Source: Enoplolaimus lenunculus
Lineage: Eukaryota > Nematoda > Enoplea > Enoplida > Thoracostomopsidae
Assembly: GCA_030248215.1 (NCBI GenBank)
Contig: JASANG010000295.1
Location: 470,001-534,000 of the forward strand
Length of the DNA: 64,000 bases
Direction: 5' to 3'
The notes beneath the pieces are model-generated. The model saw only the letters and a list, made by a program, of their open reading frames with translations, ran no database searches and was not told the DNA's origin. Shown here one piece after another: positions 11,840-21,439 of this stretch (position 1 is its first letter; every line of letters begins with the position of its first letter). Both the position numbers and the translations under genes were made by a program.

Positions 11840-12060
11840 TTTCCGTTATTCCTCCAGCTAGCGCTCGTCCGAAAATGGTTCGATTTTGAAATTTTGTTTG
11901 CATATTTGAGCTTCTCTAGACCAGCCTTCCCTTGATCATTTCACGCCTAAATTTGAATTTTTGAAAAATTCTATTTTTAAAGTTTCAAGGCCATGAAGGC
12001 TGACCCATGTGTCCCAAAAAAATTTTGTCAAAAAGTTTATTGAGTTTGAGCTACATTGTA
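11840..12060. mobile_element. One-armed GGGTCTTTTC-family MITE
   Basis: It begins AGGGTCTTTTCCGTTATTCC, then AAATGGTTCGATTTTGAAAT and TTTGAATTTTTGAAAAATTC. No inverted partner is seen. Confidence 0.5.
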
Positions 12061-12069
12061 TTGTTATCT

Positions 12070-12545
12070 AGACACAAAATAAATCGTCTTTTATATTCAA
12101 GAAATATTCTCTGGAATTTAAGACAATTATGTCTTAATACGGACTCCAGAAATAAATGTCTTGAGTTAAAAATGTTTTAATTCTTAAATTTTCCAGAAAT
12201 ATGGGCCCGAAATTTTTCTGACTTTAAAGCCTGAAATTAAAATCTTTGTTTCATGAACGATTAAGACAGATATTTCTGAAATATAAGACAAAGTTATTTG
12301 AAATGCAAGTCAAAGATTTTCCGGAGAAACCGACTCCAAAATTAGGGCTAACGCAACCTAAGATACGTACAAGACGTAAACTTCTTATAAATTGGCAACA
12401 GTAATTTTTTGAACAGAAAACTTTTATGTTTTAATCGTTTCAGACACAAATTTCTGAGCTGTTTAAGGCTATTAAAATGTCTGAAATATCAGACATTTAT
12501 GTCTTGAAAATTCAAGAAAACAGACGTATTGAAATGTTAAGAAAT
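12070..12545. repeat. Element rich in AAGACA/TGTCTT with CACAAAATAAA end
   Basis: It contains many TGTCTTA/TAAGACA motifs. Its last 85 bp (from GCTGTTTAAGGCTATTAA) recur at 13212-13316, where the block ends ATTTTATTTTGCGTG, the complement of the CACAAAATAAA start. A reverse-oriented relative spans 36919-37495. Confidence 0.5.
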
Positions 12546-12627
12546 TTAACGGATAGTTCCAATGATGAATATATATCAGCAGCGAAGGGCGGGTTAAAAA
12601 TAACTCAAAGTCCGGAACTGAATAACA

Positions 12628-12720
12628 TGGGATACGCTCTGGAGAGGCCAAATAAATATCAGTTCCCCTCAGGAGACGCTAAATAAATATCAGTCCCCCC
12701 TTTTATTCGGGTCACTACAG
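12628..12720. mobile_element. CTGTAGTGACCC-family element, internally deleted
   Basis: The right terminus ATTCGGGTCACTACAG is followed by TA and is preceded by a doubled AAATAAATATCAGT block. Full relatives at 19058-19495, 45487-45897 and 62492-62935 have CTGTAGTGACCCGAATAA ends bordered by TA. The TA immediately outside this end touches the stop codon of the gene at 12723-13150. Confidence 0.65.
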
Positions 12721-12722
12721 TA

Positions 12723-13150
12723 CTATTGTTTTTCGTGTTCAAAAAAATTTGTCACATTTGTCAGCTCTAAACCAAATTTTTCATAATATAGCTTCGACAA
12801 TTTATTGAGGTGTCGTTTAAAATGAGTTCCACCAAGCGATTTTTCTGTCTCACTGAAGCGGTTGCGAACGCATTGACAAGTATCGTTTTGAAGTGGCCAA
12901 TAGAAGAAGCCGTACCGAGTGACCGGGCTACAAGGACTCAGCCAAAATCGGCGGCTCTGGACCGTGTCGGAATCGAGTAATGAACGCTTGGTTAATGATC
13001 TCCCAGTATCAGCAACTAGTGGATTGTAGTCAATTTTGGCGATTTGACATGGTGGATAATCTTTCGACTCGAAATTTCTTTTCGATTTAAGCCCTACAAA
13101 ATGTACTACGCGCGTAAATTTGTTTGCGTTCTCGTGGAATTCATCCACGG
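12723..13150 (-). CDS. Unrecognised cysteine-rich protein, exon C (last exon)
   Basis: This is the last of three exons whose phases fit one another (14935-15319, 13669-13845, 12723-13150). It opens after the acceptor GCCACTTCAG in phase 1, completing codon 188 (Ala), and runs 141 more codons to TAG. Visible features: CxxxxK..RSLTKRS and QSRRF basic pairs at about residues 241-244 and 253-256, cysteines at about 222, 261, 279 and 281 (the last two as CQC), and sequons NDT and NVT. These fit a secreted or luminal domain, but no family is recognised. The open frame continues upstream of the acceptor into AT-rich sequence, so an ATG at 13211 is an alternative start, judged less likely because the phase-matched exons join well. 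Codon use resembles the K2P exons. A transposon end begins right after the stop. Confidence 0.65.
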
Positions 13151-13211
13151 CTGAAGTGGCACGAAAAAATCGATAATGATATATTTTGATATAAAAATAA
13201 ACGAATTTCAT

Positions 13212-13316
13212 GGCTGTTTAAGGCTATTAATGTGTGAAATACGAGACATTTACGTATTGAAAATCCTAGAAAGCAAGAGTCTTTAAATTTTAAGACATTT
13301 TATTTTGCGTGTAGTT
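13212..13316. repeat. Second copy of the GCTGTTTAAGGC block
   Basis: It is similar to 12456-12540 in the same orientation (GCTGTTTAAGGCTATTAA, ACATTTA.GTATTGAAAAT), so exon C and the element beside it lie between two direct repeats about 750 bp apart. Confidence 0.5.
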
Positions 13317-13367
13317 CAAAAGGCGAGCTACGGGATGCAGTGGTAGATTATAAAAGTAGTTTAAGAG

Positions 13368-13440
13368 GCGGGATACGTGGCGCAGTGGTACAGTGTAAGG
13401 ATCCATACGTCGCTAATTTGAAACCACCCGTGATCCGCTG
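13368..13440 (+). mobile_element. tRNA-like SINE head
   Basis: GGGATACGTGGCGCAGTGGT has a good pol III A-box (TGGCGCAGTGG), and about 45 bp later GCTAATTTGAAACCACC is a weak B-box. A shorter related piece (GGGATGCAGTGGTAGA) precedes it. It is too diverged to fold as a functional tRNA by eye. Confidence 0.4.
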
Positions 13441-13668
13441 TTTCAGCTGCTAAAAATGTCTGAAGTCTCGGATCTATAGAGAGTGACAGGCCCACCTACA
13501 TGGATCAACATTAAAATTTTTGTATTAAGCCATATATACATATACTGACACTGCGTTTGGCTTCTCGTTCGTTCGCACGTGAGCTTTTTTCATTATTATA
13601 TACATATAGTGTAGTTCCTATGGTGAAAAATGTCTAGTCCTTGCACTCATGACCAGTATTTAACTTAC

Positions 13669-13845
13669 CCGGGTAGTTATGTTTTCTCCTGTTTTCAGGT
13701 GAATTAGAATAATTTGGCCGTTTTAAAATCACTGTTTCGTCTAGCCGTTTCTTCGGTGTCGATACAATTGTGGTCGCTTTTGTACAAGTAAACACAGTAA
13801 AATATGGCCGCGTATGAACTGTCACGACTAAATCGATGCAGGTAT
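13669..13845 (-). CDS. Unrecognised cysteine-rich protein, exon B
   Basis: An internal exon of 177 nt between a strong acceptor (TTTTATTTTCAG) and a strong donor (CCCGG|GTAAGTT). Read in phase 1 it is open throughout: it starts DTCIDLVVTV, has cysteines at about residues 131 and 149 of the joined protein, a basic KKRLDE stretch, and ends PENRRKHNYPG. It joins exon A (ending in phase 1) and exon C (starting in phase 1) without a stop. The other open reading in the exon stops before the donor. Function unknown. Confidence 0.7.
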
Positions 13846-13945
13846 CTGAAAATAAAAAGTCAAATTAAACCCTTGCAATTAGCAAAATACTAAAGAATCA
13901 CTGTGACTAAAAACCTATTATACTAGGCAGCGATAAATGTTGGAC

Positions 13946-14390
13946 GAATGGGCGACAATTCGCCGCCTGACTACTTGTCGCTTTCGCTTAACCCTTTCTC
14001 ACATGAATATTTTCTATTTTGCCTGAGACCTACTTTTATGCTTGGATTCGAACTCCGGTGACTGGAGTGGGAAGCGTATGCCATCAACACTCAGCTATAG
14101 GAGCTTGACGCTCGAGCCCAAGGGGGCTCTCACGTCTTGTGGTGATTTAGTACTATGTATACGTGTTGCAATTGTTCAACAAGGTGCGATATACATTATT
14201 TAACGTATATACACTGCGCTAAGTTGCCTATAGGCAACTCAATGTGAGAAGGGGTTAAGTCAAAACATAAATATTAATTATAAGCTTATGCGCAATAATG
14301 GGCAACAAATTGTCGAGTCGACGAGATTTCGAAGCACAAGTTGTCGGGTAACAACTTTTCGGGCGACAAGGTTTTGGGCGACGAATTGAA
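13946..14390. repeat. CGACAA-motif element split by a TTAA-flanked MITE
   Basis: GGGCGACAATTCGCCGCC and ACTTGTCGC lie left of the MITE at 13988, and AAATTGTCGAGTCGACGAG, ACAAGTTGTCGGG and GGGCGACGAATT lie to its right. Related elements with inverted CGACAATTCGTCGCC ends are at 23490-23790 and 59527-59765. The gene exons A and B flank this segment, so it is intronic. Confidence 0.5.
13988..14258 (-). mobile_element. TTAA-flanked MITE with tRNA-like core, complete copy
   Basis: Both ends carry TTAA, and the inverted repeats are CCCTTTCTCACAT and ATGTGAGAAGGGG. TTAA duplication plus CCC-starting repeats is characteristic of the piggyBac superfamily, so this looks like a non-autonomous piggyBac-like element. 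On the minus strand the core reads TAGCTGAGTGTTGATGG followed by GGAGTTCGAATCC, good A-box and B-box matches to a tRNA promoter. A perfect 16-bp palindrome GTTGCCTATAGGCAAC lies just inside the right end. Truncated copies: 2225-2385 and 56345-56508. Confidence 0.75.
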
Positions 14391-14731
14391 AATGGAAGCA
14401 TCGTATTCTGGTTGCGAGCATACTTCATAAGGGGTGCAGCAAAAGCGGAAGTAACCCACCCTCCACCTTTTGAAAACCAAATCTTTGCTTTGAGGTTATG
14501 ACTAAAATTGCGTTTGGCTATTCGCTTGTTTCGGTCACAGTAATTGTTTCGTTACGCCTCTACGTAGGATTGGACTAAACTTGCAGGTGTGACGGGCAAT
14601 CACTTTGGTAATTACCGAGCGTGTTCAATCGTCCCAGCCTATCGGTACGACCGCAACGCCGCTTACCAATTGAACAATTGCAGTATATTAAGCTTTGAAA
14701 AATTAAACTATTTATAATAATATATACATAC

Positions 14732-14905
14732 AGTGCCGGAGCAGGCAGGGGTGGGGGCTCTCCCCAAGTTTCAGGGTGGGGGGCCCCAAATTCGCGAGCG
14801 AAGCGAGCGAGACGCATTTTAAACTTAAGCGGTTTTTGTTTCAACCGGTTAGGGTGGGAGCCCCTTTAAGGGTGGCAGCCCCACAAATGGGGGGTATGGG
14901 GGGTT
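14732..14905. mobile_element. CAGTGCCGGAGC-family MITE, right end lost
   Basis: It starts AGTGCCGGAGCAGGCAGGGG, has the interior GCGAGCGAAGCGAGCGAG and a GGGG-rich tail, and stops at GGGGGTTCATATT. The copy at 63701-63880 retains the opposite end GCTCCAGCTCTG. The element lies just beyond the donor of exon A. Confidence 0.6.
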
Positions 14906-14934
14906 CATATTGCGTGTGAAGTGCAAAATCCCAC

Positions 14935-15319
14935 CTTTCTCACAATCTCCACAAAACCGTAACTTGCTAAACTTTGCCACACGATTATAAAACACGGTTC
15001 GTGCGTTTTCGGCATATATCGATGTTGCAGCGTCGGAATCTGATTCAAGCGCCTGACAAATCCCAATCACAGCACTTGTACCGTCTGGAATCTTGCATAA
15101 ACTATCGTTTTCAAGTGCAATTATTGCAAAATTATGCGCTACATCCGGTTCAGTGTTGCGGCTGATCCGGGTATAAACGAATTGAGGTGAGTTTGACAGT
15201 GTCAGCCGACACGGAAGTATTGTCGGCTCTTTCTTTTTAGTATCTGGTTTTGTAGTTCCTGATGTACTTGTGATGGTTTCAGTAGGAAACTCAGCGATTA
15301 CATTGACAGGATGAGACAT
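14935..15319 (-). CDS. Unrecognised cysteine-rich protein, exon A (first visible exon)
   Basis: The ATG at 15319 opens 128 codons, then a donor AAAG|GTGGGAT in phase 1. The protein begins MSHPVNVIAEFPTE, has a Ser/Thr/Lys-rich stretch (about residues 12-32), then a domain with cysteines at 37, 75, 88, 123 and 126 and a sequon NDS at 71. There is no signal peptide in this exon. The frame stays open a few codons upstream and an acceptor-like CTCCAG precedes it (about 15342), so an earlier exon carrying a signal peptide is possible. If translation ran past the donor it would enter the neighbouring MITE, which supports splicing. With exons B and C the protein has 329 residues and 11 cysteines. 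I do not recognise the family; an extracellular role is inferred from cysteines and sequons only. Confidence 0.65.
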
Positions 15320-15504
15320 CCTTGATGATAGTATACTGGAGTTTACAAAGACTAGGCGTTATCACAACAGAAAGCATATTGAATCATATGTATATATCAT
15401 AAAGCTGGAACGCCCACAATGCGTTATGGGCTTCGTTCCAGGTTTATTTTTGTGCTAAAAATGTTTACGAAAAAAAATTAAATCAAATTAATTAAATAGT
15501 AATC

Positions 15505-15585
15505 ATAGCTTAAGATTTAGACATATTTTCTCATGCTAAGGGCTTTGGAAAATGCTTACACTACTGTTACAGCCTTGTTCTAAGC
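15505..15585. repeat. Decayed TTAGGC-type element end
   Basis: GCTAAGGGCTTTGG..CTTACACTACTGTTACAGCC resembles the right end of the TTAGGC-bearing MITE. Confidence 0.35.
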
Positions 15586-15858
15586 GTTGACTCAATTTTT
15601 TAGGATGTTCATGTGGCAGATATACAGCAACTGCTATCACTAGTATAAACTTACATTAAAAATTCATTTTCACTTCTTGTGAGTGCAAGTAAAATGTACA
15701 ACTTTTTATAATTAAATTTTACTCTTGTGGACGTTCCCAAACATTTGAGCATAGGGTTTAAAAGTTATAATCTTAAGAACAACGTTTGCTTTTTGACGGA
15801 AAATTTGTACCAACTGTAGCTCAACCTACGTCAACATACCTAGTTTTTAAGAACATTT

Positions 15859-16056
15859 CGGGTTACGCTATACTCGCCGCGCGTCGTTGTGCGTATGCGC
15901 GCCGCGCAGTAAAATTATTTATTAGAAATTCCCTAAAAAATTTGGCCTGTATTTTTGTTAGTAACGCACAGCGGCGCGCGGTGGCGTGCGATACCGTGCG
16001 GTAGCGCACTGCGGCGTGTGGCGACGTTTGGCACAGAAATGTATAGCGCAACCCTA
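15859..16056. mobile_element. GC-rich MITE, CGCTATACTCGCCGCGC family, complete
   Basis: The left end GGTTACGCTATACTCGCCGC and the right end GTATAGCGCAACCCTA are inverted repeats. Between them are CGCGCCG and GCGGCGCGCGGTGG runs around an AT-rich centre. Relatives: 2471-2595, 33795-33910, 39562-39729, 53392-53520 and 56565-56735. This family accounts for most GC-rich spots in the window; the open frames across it are incidental. Confidence 0.75.
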
Positions 16057-16264
16057 GTAATTTTTTAAAAGTATGTAAACGAACTAGGATAGAGTAGATA
16101 TTATTAAAATATAAAGAAGTATATACTGAGTGACTAGTAAACAAGTGTTTTTCAAGTGCGAGAGCCGGGACTTTTTGAACAACGTAAAAAACAAGACGCG
16201 AAAGGTAAAAACATTTTATGTCCAACATTGATACAAAAGTTTATGAGCAGTGATCCACGTCATG

Positions 16265-16405
16265 TATCGGGGCTTAGACAGTTGGACTGAAGACTTAGAG
16301 ACTAGAAAGCTAAGGCTTTGGCTTACCCTTGAACTAGGCTTATGTTTTTGCTCAGGCTTAGATTTAGTCGTAGGCTAGGTTTATGCTTATTCTTAGTAGG
16401 CAGGC
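16265..16405. repeat. Degenerate TTAGGC-type tract
   Basis: GGCTTATG, CAGGCTTAGATTTAG, GTAGGCTAGG and related hexamers in one orientation. The stretch 16405-17550 beyond it shows nothing recognisable. Confidence 0.4.
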
Positions 16406-17579
16406 TCGTGCAGTTAAGAAGGACCTGTGTAGCCATCGAAACCTTTACTTCACATTAAAGTTATAATTGTTTCTGTAAAATAGTATACGTTGCAATTTCT
16501 GTCTTAATATATTAAAAGTTTAAAAATAAAACAATTTGCTAAAACTGTTTTAAAACTTCATTGATAGTTAAAACCGTTTCGCCATGCTGACTACAAAATT
16601 GATGACATTAAAAATCTATGTTAAGATTTTATTTACCTTAACCGGAATTAAACAGCGACAGATCCTATAGTTTCCGACAGGCAGAGTGCAATTAATAATG
16701 ATGAAAATACTTCGCAGACGTGAAGCCAAACATAATTTTGCTACTAAATATCAATATTAAGCCTTGGTTTTGTGTCATTGTTGTGTTTCTGTATATATGG
16801 TGTACTTTATTCCGGTTGCGCGGCTAAGGTTTGAGTGGACTTAGTACCTAATTATTTATCTTGTGGACTGACTGCATGCCGCGTTGTAACATAACTGTCT
16901 TGTTGCATTTTTACGCGTGATACGTAATTGCTTTGAGCATTTCATTCATTATGTAAAATTTACTTAGTGTATTAAATTGCAAAGTCAGTTGTATTTTGTT
17001 AAAAAATATAGTTTACACGCCCACAAACCAAAACAAACGGCAGGATTGCAAAAAACCGTGAAAAAAAATTAAAAAATATAAGAGCGAATTTTCACTGGTA
17101 GACGAGATCAGCGCTTACAGGTTCAAGGTGGCGGGGGGGCACCGAGACCTTGGTCCTCGCGCCAACAGCGATTAAAGCCAAAGTTTTGTGCTAAGAATTA
17201 AGTGTTAAAATTGCGTTCGACTTCAATTTGGTTCGTTCGTATGTTTCGTTTTAGCATTATTTATGGTGCGGCGATTTACACTAGAACATTCTCGATCCGC
17301 CATCACTGGAGTTCGGTTGAAGACAAAAGACTTTTTATTTATATGTTTATACTTCGCAGTAAGCGTTTTTTTCCTTGAAAACATTAATTACTAATATTAA
17401 AATATTGAATAGTTTGCTCAAAAATGGAAAAATTGTTCCTGCATGTTAACCGCGCAAAATAGTAATTTAGTTGAAATACTTAGACCTGAATTAGAAACTC
17501 AAGCCATGCCCTGCAATAGCAGTCAAAAATAAAATTTCGCGTTAAGCGTGAACACTGCGTTTGACTTTTCGCTCGGTTT

Positions 17580-17725
17580 GATCGCAAGCGTTTTTTACTA
17601 TCGTCCGCGGGTACCCGCGGGTAACCGCGAATCGGGTAAAGAATTTCAGGCGCAGGGTATACCCGCGACAAAAGATTTGTATCACGCGGATAAAAAAATT
17701 GGCAGTTCTTACCCTTGCCAACCTT
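17580..17725. repeat. CCCGCGGGTA-rich repeat
   Basis: GTCCGCGGGTACCCGCGGGT is followed by GGGTAAAGAATTTCAGGCGC and GGGTATACCCGCG. The same blocks occur in reverse complement at 21440-21540 and, more loosely, at 18218-18320, so this is a dispersed repeat with self-complementary units. Confidence 0.55.
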
Positions 17726-17761
17726 TTATGTGTTAACATGCAAAATATCGGCTAGTAACTA

Positions 17762-17860
17762 ATATAGTGACCCGAATAAGAGGGAAACTGACATTTATTT
17801 GGCCTCTCCAGAGGGTGCCCCCCTGTTATTGGGTTACGGACTGTTATCCGGAAACGGAAA
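17762..17860. mobile_element. CTGTAGTGACCC-family element, left end
   Basis: ATAGTGACCCGAATAAGAGGG and ATTTATTTGGCCTCTCCAGAGGG match the left part of the 19058-19495 copy. It then passes into GGAAACGGATATCCGGTTGCACCCTGG, the end of a different CAGGGTG-ended element. Confidence 0.5.
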
Positions 17861-18217
17861 CGGATATCCGGTTGCACCCTGGCAAACAGTCATCTGATAT
17901 TTATACTAGCAAAATATTGATAAGAACAACGCATGTCGGTTCAATATATAAAGCGGGGTTGTGATGCTAATCATTCAGCTAATAAGGGAACGTGAACTAC
18001 TTTGAGTAAGCTTCCATATCTTACGTAACGTGATATTGTCTGTTTTACTTCTGGTCAGATGCTGTGTAGTTTTATACCGGTGCTTCATTTAGTTGGGTTT
18101 CAAATTTTGTTGTTTAGTTTATAAAAGCTTCATGTGTAAAATTCATTGAAGCTATAAACGTAAAACTTCATTAACTTGCAAATCATCAGCAAACTTTAAC
18201 ATTCTGGTTTTACTTCA

Positions 18218-18330
18218 GTCGCGGGTAAAAGGTGGGTCGCGGGTAGATCTTTTTAGCGCGGGTATGCCCGCGGGTAAGAAATGCATTACGTGGGTAAAGC
18301 GCGGGTGCGTAAAAAAATCCTTACACACTT
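18218..18330. repeat. CCCGCGGGTA-type repeat, second copy
   Basis: TCGCGGGTAAAAGGTGGGTCGC, GCGGGTATGCCCGCGGGTAA and GCGCGGGTGCG recur at short spacing. Confidence 0.5.
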
Positions 18331-18419
18331 CCAGTTGTGGTCCGCCACTATTTAAATGAATTGTAAAAAATAAAACAAATCCCCCTCTTATGCGGGCCAC
18401 TACAGTATGTTTTTACGCT

Positions 18420-19056
18420 GATGAGTATTGAGCACTTAAATTTAATGTTAAAAATTCTATTAAAGTACTACCTAGCTAATTTTTATACTCAGAATTTAAG
18501 TGTATTGTTAACAATTCAAAAATGCCGTTTTTACTCTGACAATACTGTTGATGTTGGCCAGTTTAAACCTTACCATGAAGAGCTTGTGCTGAAAAATTGA
18601 AATTCAGTACTAGCATGTGTACTCCTACACATAAAACAGGTTACGGTGAAAACGGCAGCGAAGCGTTACACAGGGACGAAAGAAACTTTTTTCCTAACCT
18701 GGCGAATTGATTTAATGCTCTCGTTAACCTAAAATTAAACTAGCCACTTACAGAATTACGAGATATTTTTTCTTTTGTTAGGAGGGGCCGATTGACCCTC
18801 CTTTTCCTACGTGCTTGGTTTTACATAAATGTTCTGTAAATATGCTTTGATCTTGTCGCTCGCTTTAAAGCGAAGCTAAAACTAAAAAGTTTCATACGTA
18901 AAGCATTGTTCCAAACCTATTTTACAGCATTTTATTTTAAAAACTCAGCTAGTAGAAATCGTCAAGTTTTAGACAAAACATTTCACTGTACAAACGGAAC
19001 CGTGGATCTTAAAAAGCTTACATTTCTAAGATCTCAAACAGTATTAAGAAAAACTT
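18420..19056. other. Intergenic stretch, nothing recognised
   Basis: AT-rich sequence without a supported exon or a repeat shared with other parts of the window. Confidence 0.4.
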
Positions 19057-19057
19057 A

Positions 19058-19495
19058 CTGTACTGACCCGAATAAGAGGGGGACTGATATTTATTTGGCC
19101 TATCTGGAGGGCACCCCCTGTTATTCGGTTACGAACTGTTATTTATTTTTTACTCACGCTCCGCCATTCTTCGTTACTAGATATGTATCCAGTACTGCAG
19201 TTATCCGTAGAACTAAACGTTTGTCTTGTATCAAAAGCTTGAGCGATAATGCAAAGTTATACTTAGGAATGTACTTTCACAACTTAAAATTATATTTAAA
19301 GTTTCGAACTCAGCTTTATTAGGTCCCGGAGACATTCAATCACTACTTTTAGGGATAATTTACATTTATGGACTCTAATTAGAGTTTAGGGACTCTATAC
19401 GGTTACGGACTCATACTACGGATACGGACTCGTATTGAATAAGACTCAATATGGGTACCCCCTCTTATTACTCTCTTTTATTCGAGTCACTACAG
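19058..19495. mobile_element. CTGTAGTGACCC-family DNA transposon derivative, complete
   Basis: The left end CTGTACTGACCCGAATAAGA and the right end TCTTTTATTCGAGTCACTACAG are inverted repeats, bordered by TA on both sides. Inner blocks GGACTGATATTTATTTGGCC, TTATTCGGTTACG and GACTCTAATTAGAG recur in the copies at 45487-45897 (opposite orientation) and 62492-62935. A TA target duplication suggests a Tc1/mariner or pogo-like origin; there is no transposase. The 138-codon open frame inside is not conserved between copies. Confidence 0.75.
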
Positions 19496-20075
19496 TACAT
19501 GTGCAAATTTTTTCGAAAGCCAGCTGGTGCATTAAATAAGACAATCCAAACTTTTAGGTAATCACTGATGTTAAGGTGAATATTGTAATATTTCAACGAA
19601 TAAATGTAGTTCTGTATATATTTTAACGCCGATCCAAGCATAAAACTAGTATTGTTTTATCTTTATAAGGGACGTCATATTCACAATAATCAAAAATATA
19701 AAGTATTTTTCGGCAAAACAGTCCAAAGCATATGAAATGTTTTAACTCAACTCGAGTATTAAGTTATTTGTAGCCAGCGCATACATACATCGGCATCTGC
19801 TTAATACGAAACGAGCCTCGGAAGGACATAAAACTTAAAAAAATTGGATTTTTCAAAAATTAAAATTTTGGGGCAGAAAGATCAGGAATGGTCATGAGAA
19901 CAGGTACTTAATATATGTGCAAGATGTGGATCGTGTTTCCCATGCGGCCAAGAAAAATCTGGCTCTTCTACAGAATATTGACATTATTTCATGAGAGCAA
20001 GTATGTTATCAATATTTCGATATCTTCTTCGCTCCCCAGGTTTCTTTCACTATATCTGAGCATCCTACTGGCATA

Positions 20076-20457
20076 GCCAATGGCGGATCCACGGGGGGGG
20101 CACCCCGGCCGTGGACCCCCCAACAGCATCTCGACAAAAATTATATAGTGTCAATTGCTGTTCTTCTACGCTGTTTATTTCTCTGTATTATACACAATAG
20201 TATAAGCACGCTTTAAAGTTTCTTGGCCCTGGAGTCATTTATGCGCTACAATTAGGGATAATAGACATTTATGGAGTCTAAACAAGGGTTTAAGGACTCT
20301 ACCCGCTTGCTGACTCTTATTAGGGATACGGACTCCTATTAATTGGGACTCAAAATGGGGACCCCCTCTTATTTGGGTCACTACAGTATGGGTCAAAAAT
20401 AAGTTTATTACCTGTGAAATTTTGGCCCCCATTTTGAAATCCTGGATCCGCCACTAT
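20076..20457. mobile_element. GTGGCGGATCC-ended element with a nested insertion
   Basis: Left end CCAATGGCGGATCCACGGGG and right end CCTGGATCCGCCACTATG are inverted repeats. Inside lies the right half of a CTGTAGTGACCC-family element (about 20205-20392, ending TTATTTGGGTCACTACAG). The younger insertion therefore split the older element. Confidence 0.6.
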
Positions 20458-20459
20458 GC

Positions 20460-21390
20460 ATAACCAACGGGGCCATCCAGGCAACGGCCTCCCAACAGGG
20501 ATCTACAATCCCTCCAATTTGACAGATAACGAAATATTTTGGATTCAAATATTGTTTGAAATTGCACTTGCATATCTCGTTTGCTTTGCTTTCGAAGTTT
20601 TTTTTCACAATTTCATTAATTGACGCAGTTCTTTGCCATAGTAATAAACACGGTATGCATGAAAATGTTAACTGAGAGTACTTCGGTTTATCTCCGTAAT
20701 TACGAAACTATGCTAGTTTTTAGCGTAATTCAAAACGACAGAATTTTTAGTTTTTTAATGATTTGTTCAAAAGTTTATAAAATCCATTCGCAATTCTTAC
20801 ATTCCGGTGATGTTTAGGCTACAGCAATCGCTTAAAAGGTGCAAAATATCAGGCATATAAGCTGAAGTATTAATGTAAAATTTTTAGCTACAATATACAT
20901 TTGGCAAAAAAACTGCTAAAACACTGTAAAATATGTGATTGCAAAAGTTATGAATGGGCAACAGTTCGCGGAATCGGAAATGACTAGAATTTTAGCACAA
21001 ACTACTATTTTGGCAGAGGTGTTCAATATTTTAGAGTTTGACTTTATAGCACATGGATTGAATATAAAAGTAAAATCCAAAATACGGCTTCGTCAAACGT
21101 AGTAAAGTAAGCTAAAAATAAATTCACGGAGGTTGTTTTATACGATGTTTGCATATTTAAAATTGCTAAAAATAATACGCGGAACTATATATAGCGCTGT
21201 ACACTGAAGTTAAACCAGAATTTTAAAGATTGCTGGTCATTTACACTTTAATGAAGTTTATGTTTATAGCTCAAAGTTTGTTTGATAATCGCTAAAACTA
21301 AATATGTTCCACAAACTTTAGAATTTGTAGCTTTAGCATTGAACAATCTTCGGTTTTCAACACTCACTGACTAGCTGTTCTAGCGTACAT
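20460..21390. other. Intergenic stretch, nothing recognised
   Basis: Ordinary AT-rich sequence; no exon or shared repeat was supported. Confidence 0.4.
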
Positions 21391-21439
21391 TGTTCACGTT
21401 TAACACATTAAAAGTTGGCGCGTTGGTAACAACTGCCGT

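Noticed and set aside
18906-19322. 138-codon plus-strand frame
   Set aside because: It runs into the CTGTAGTGACCC transposon and is not conserved in its sibling copies.
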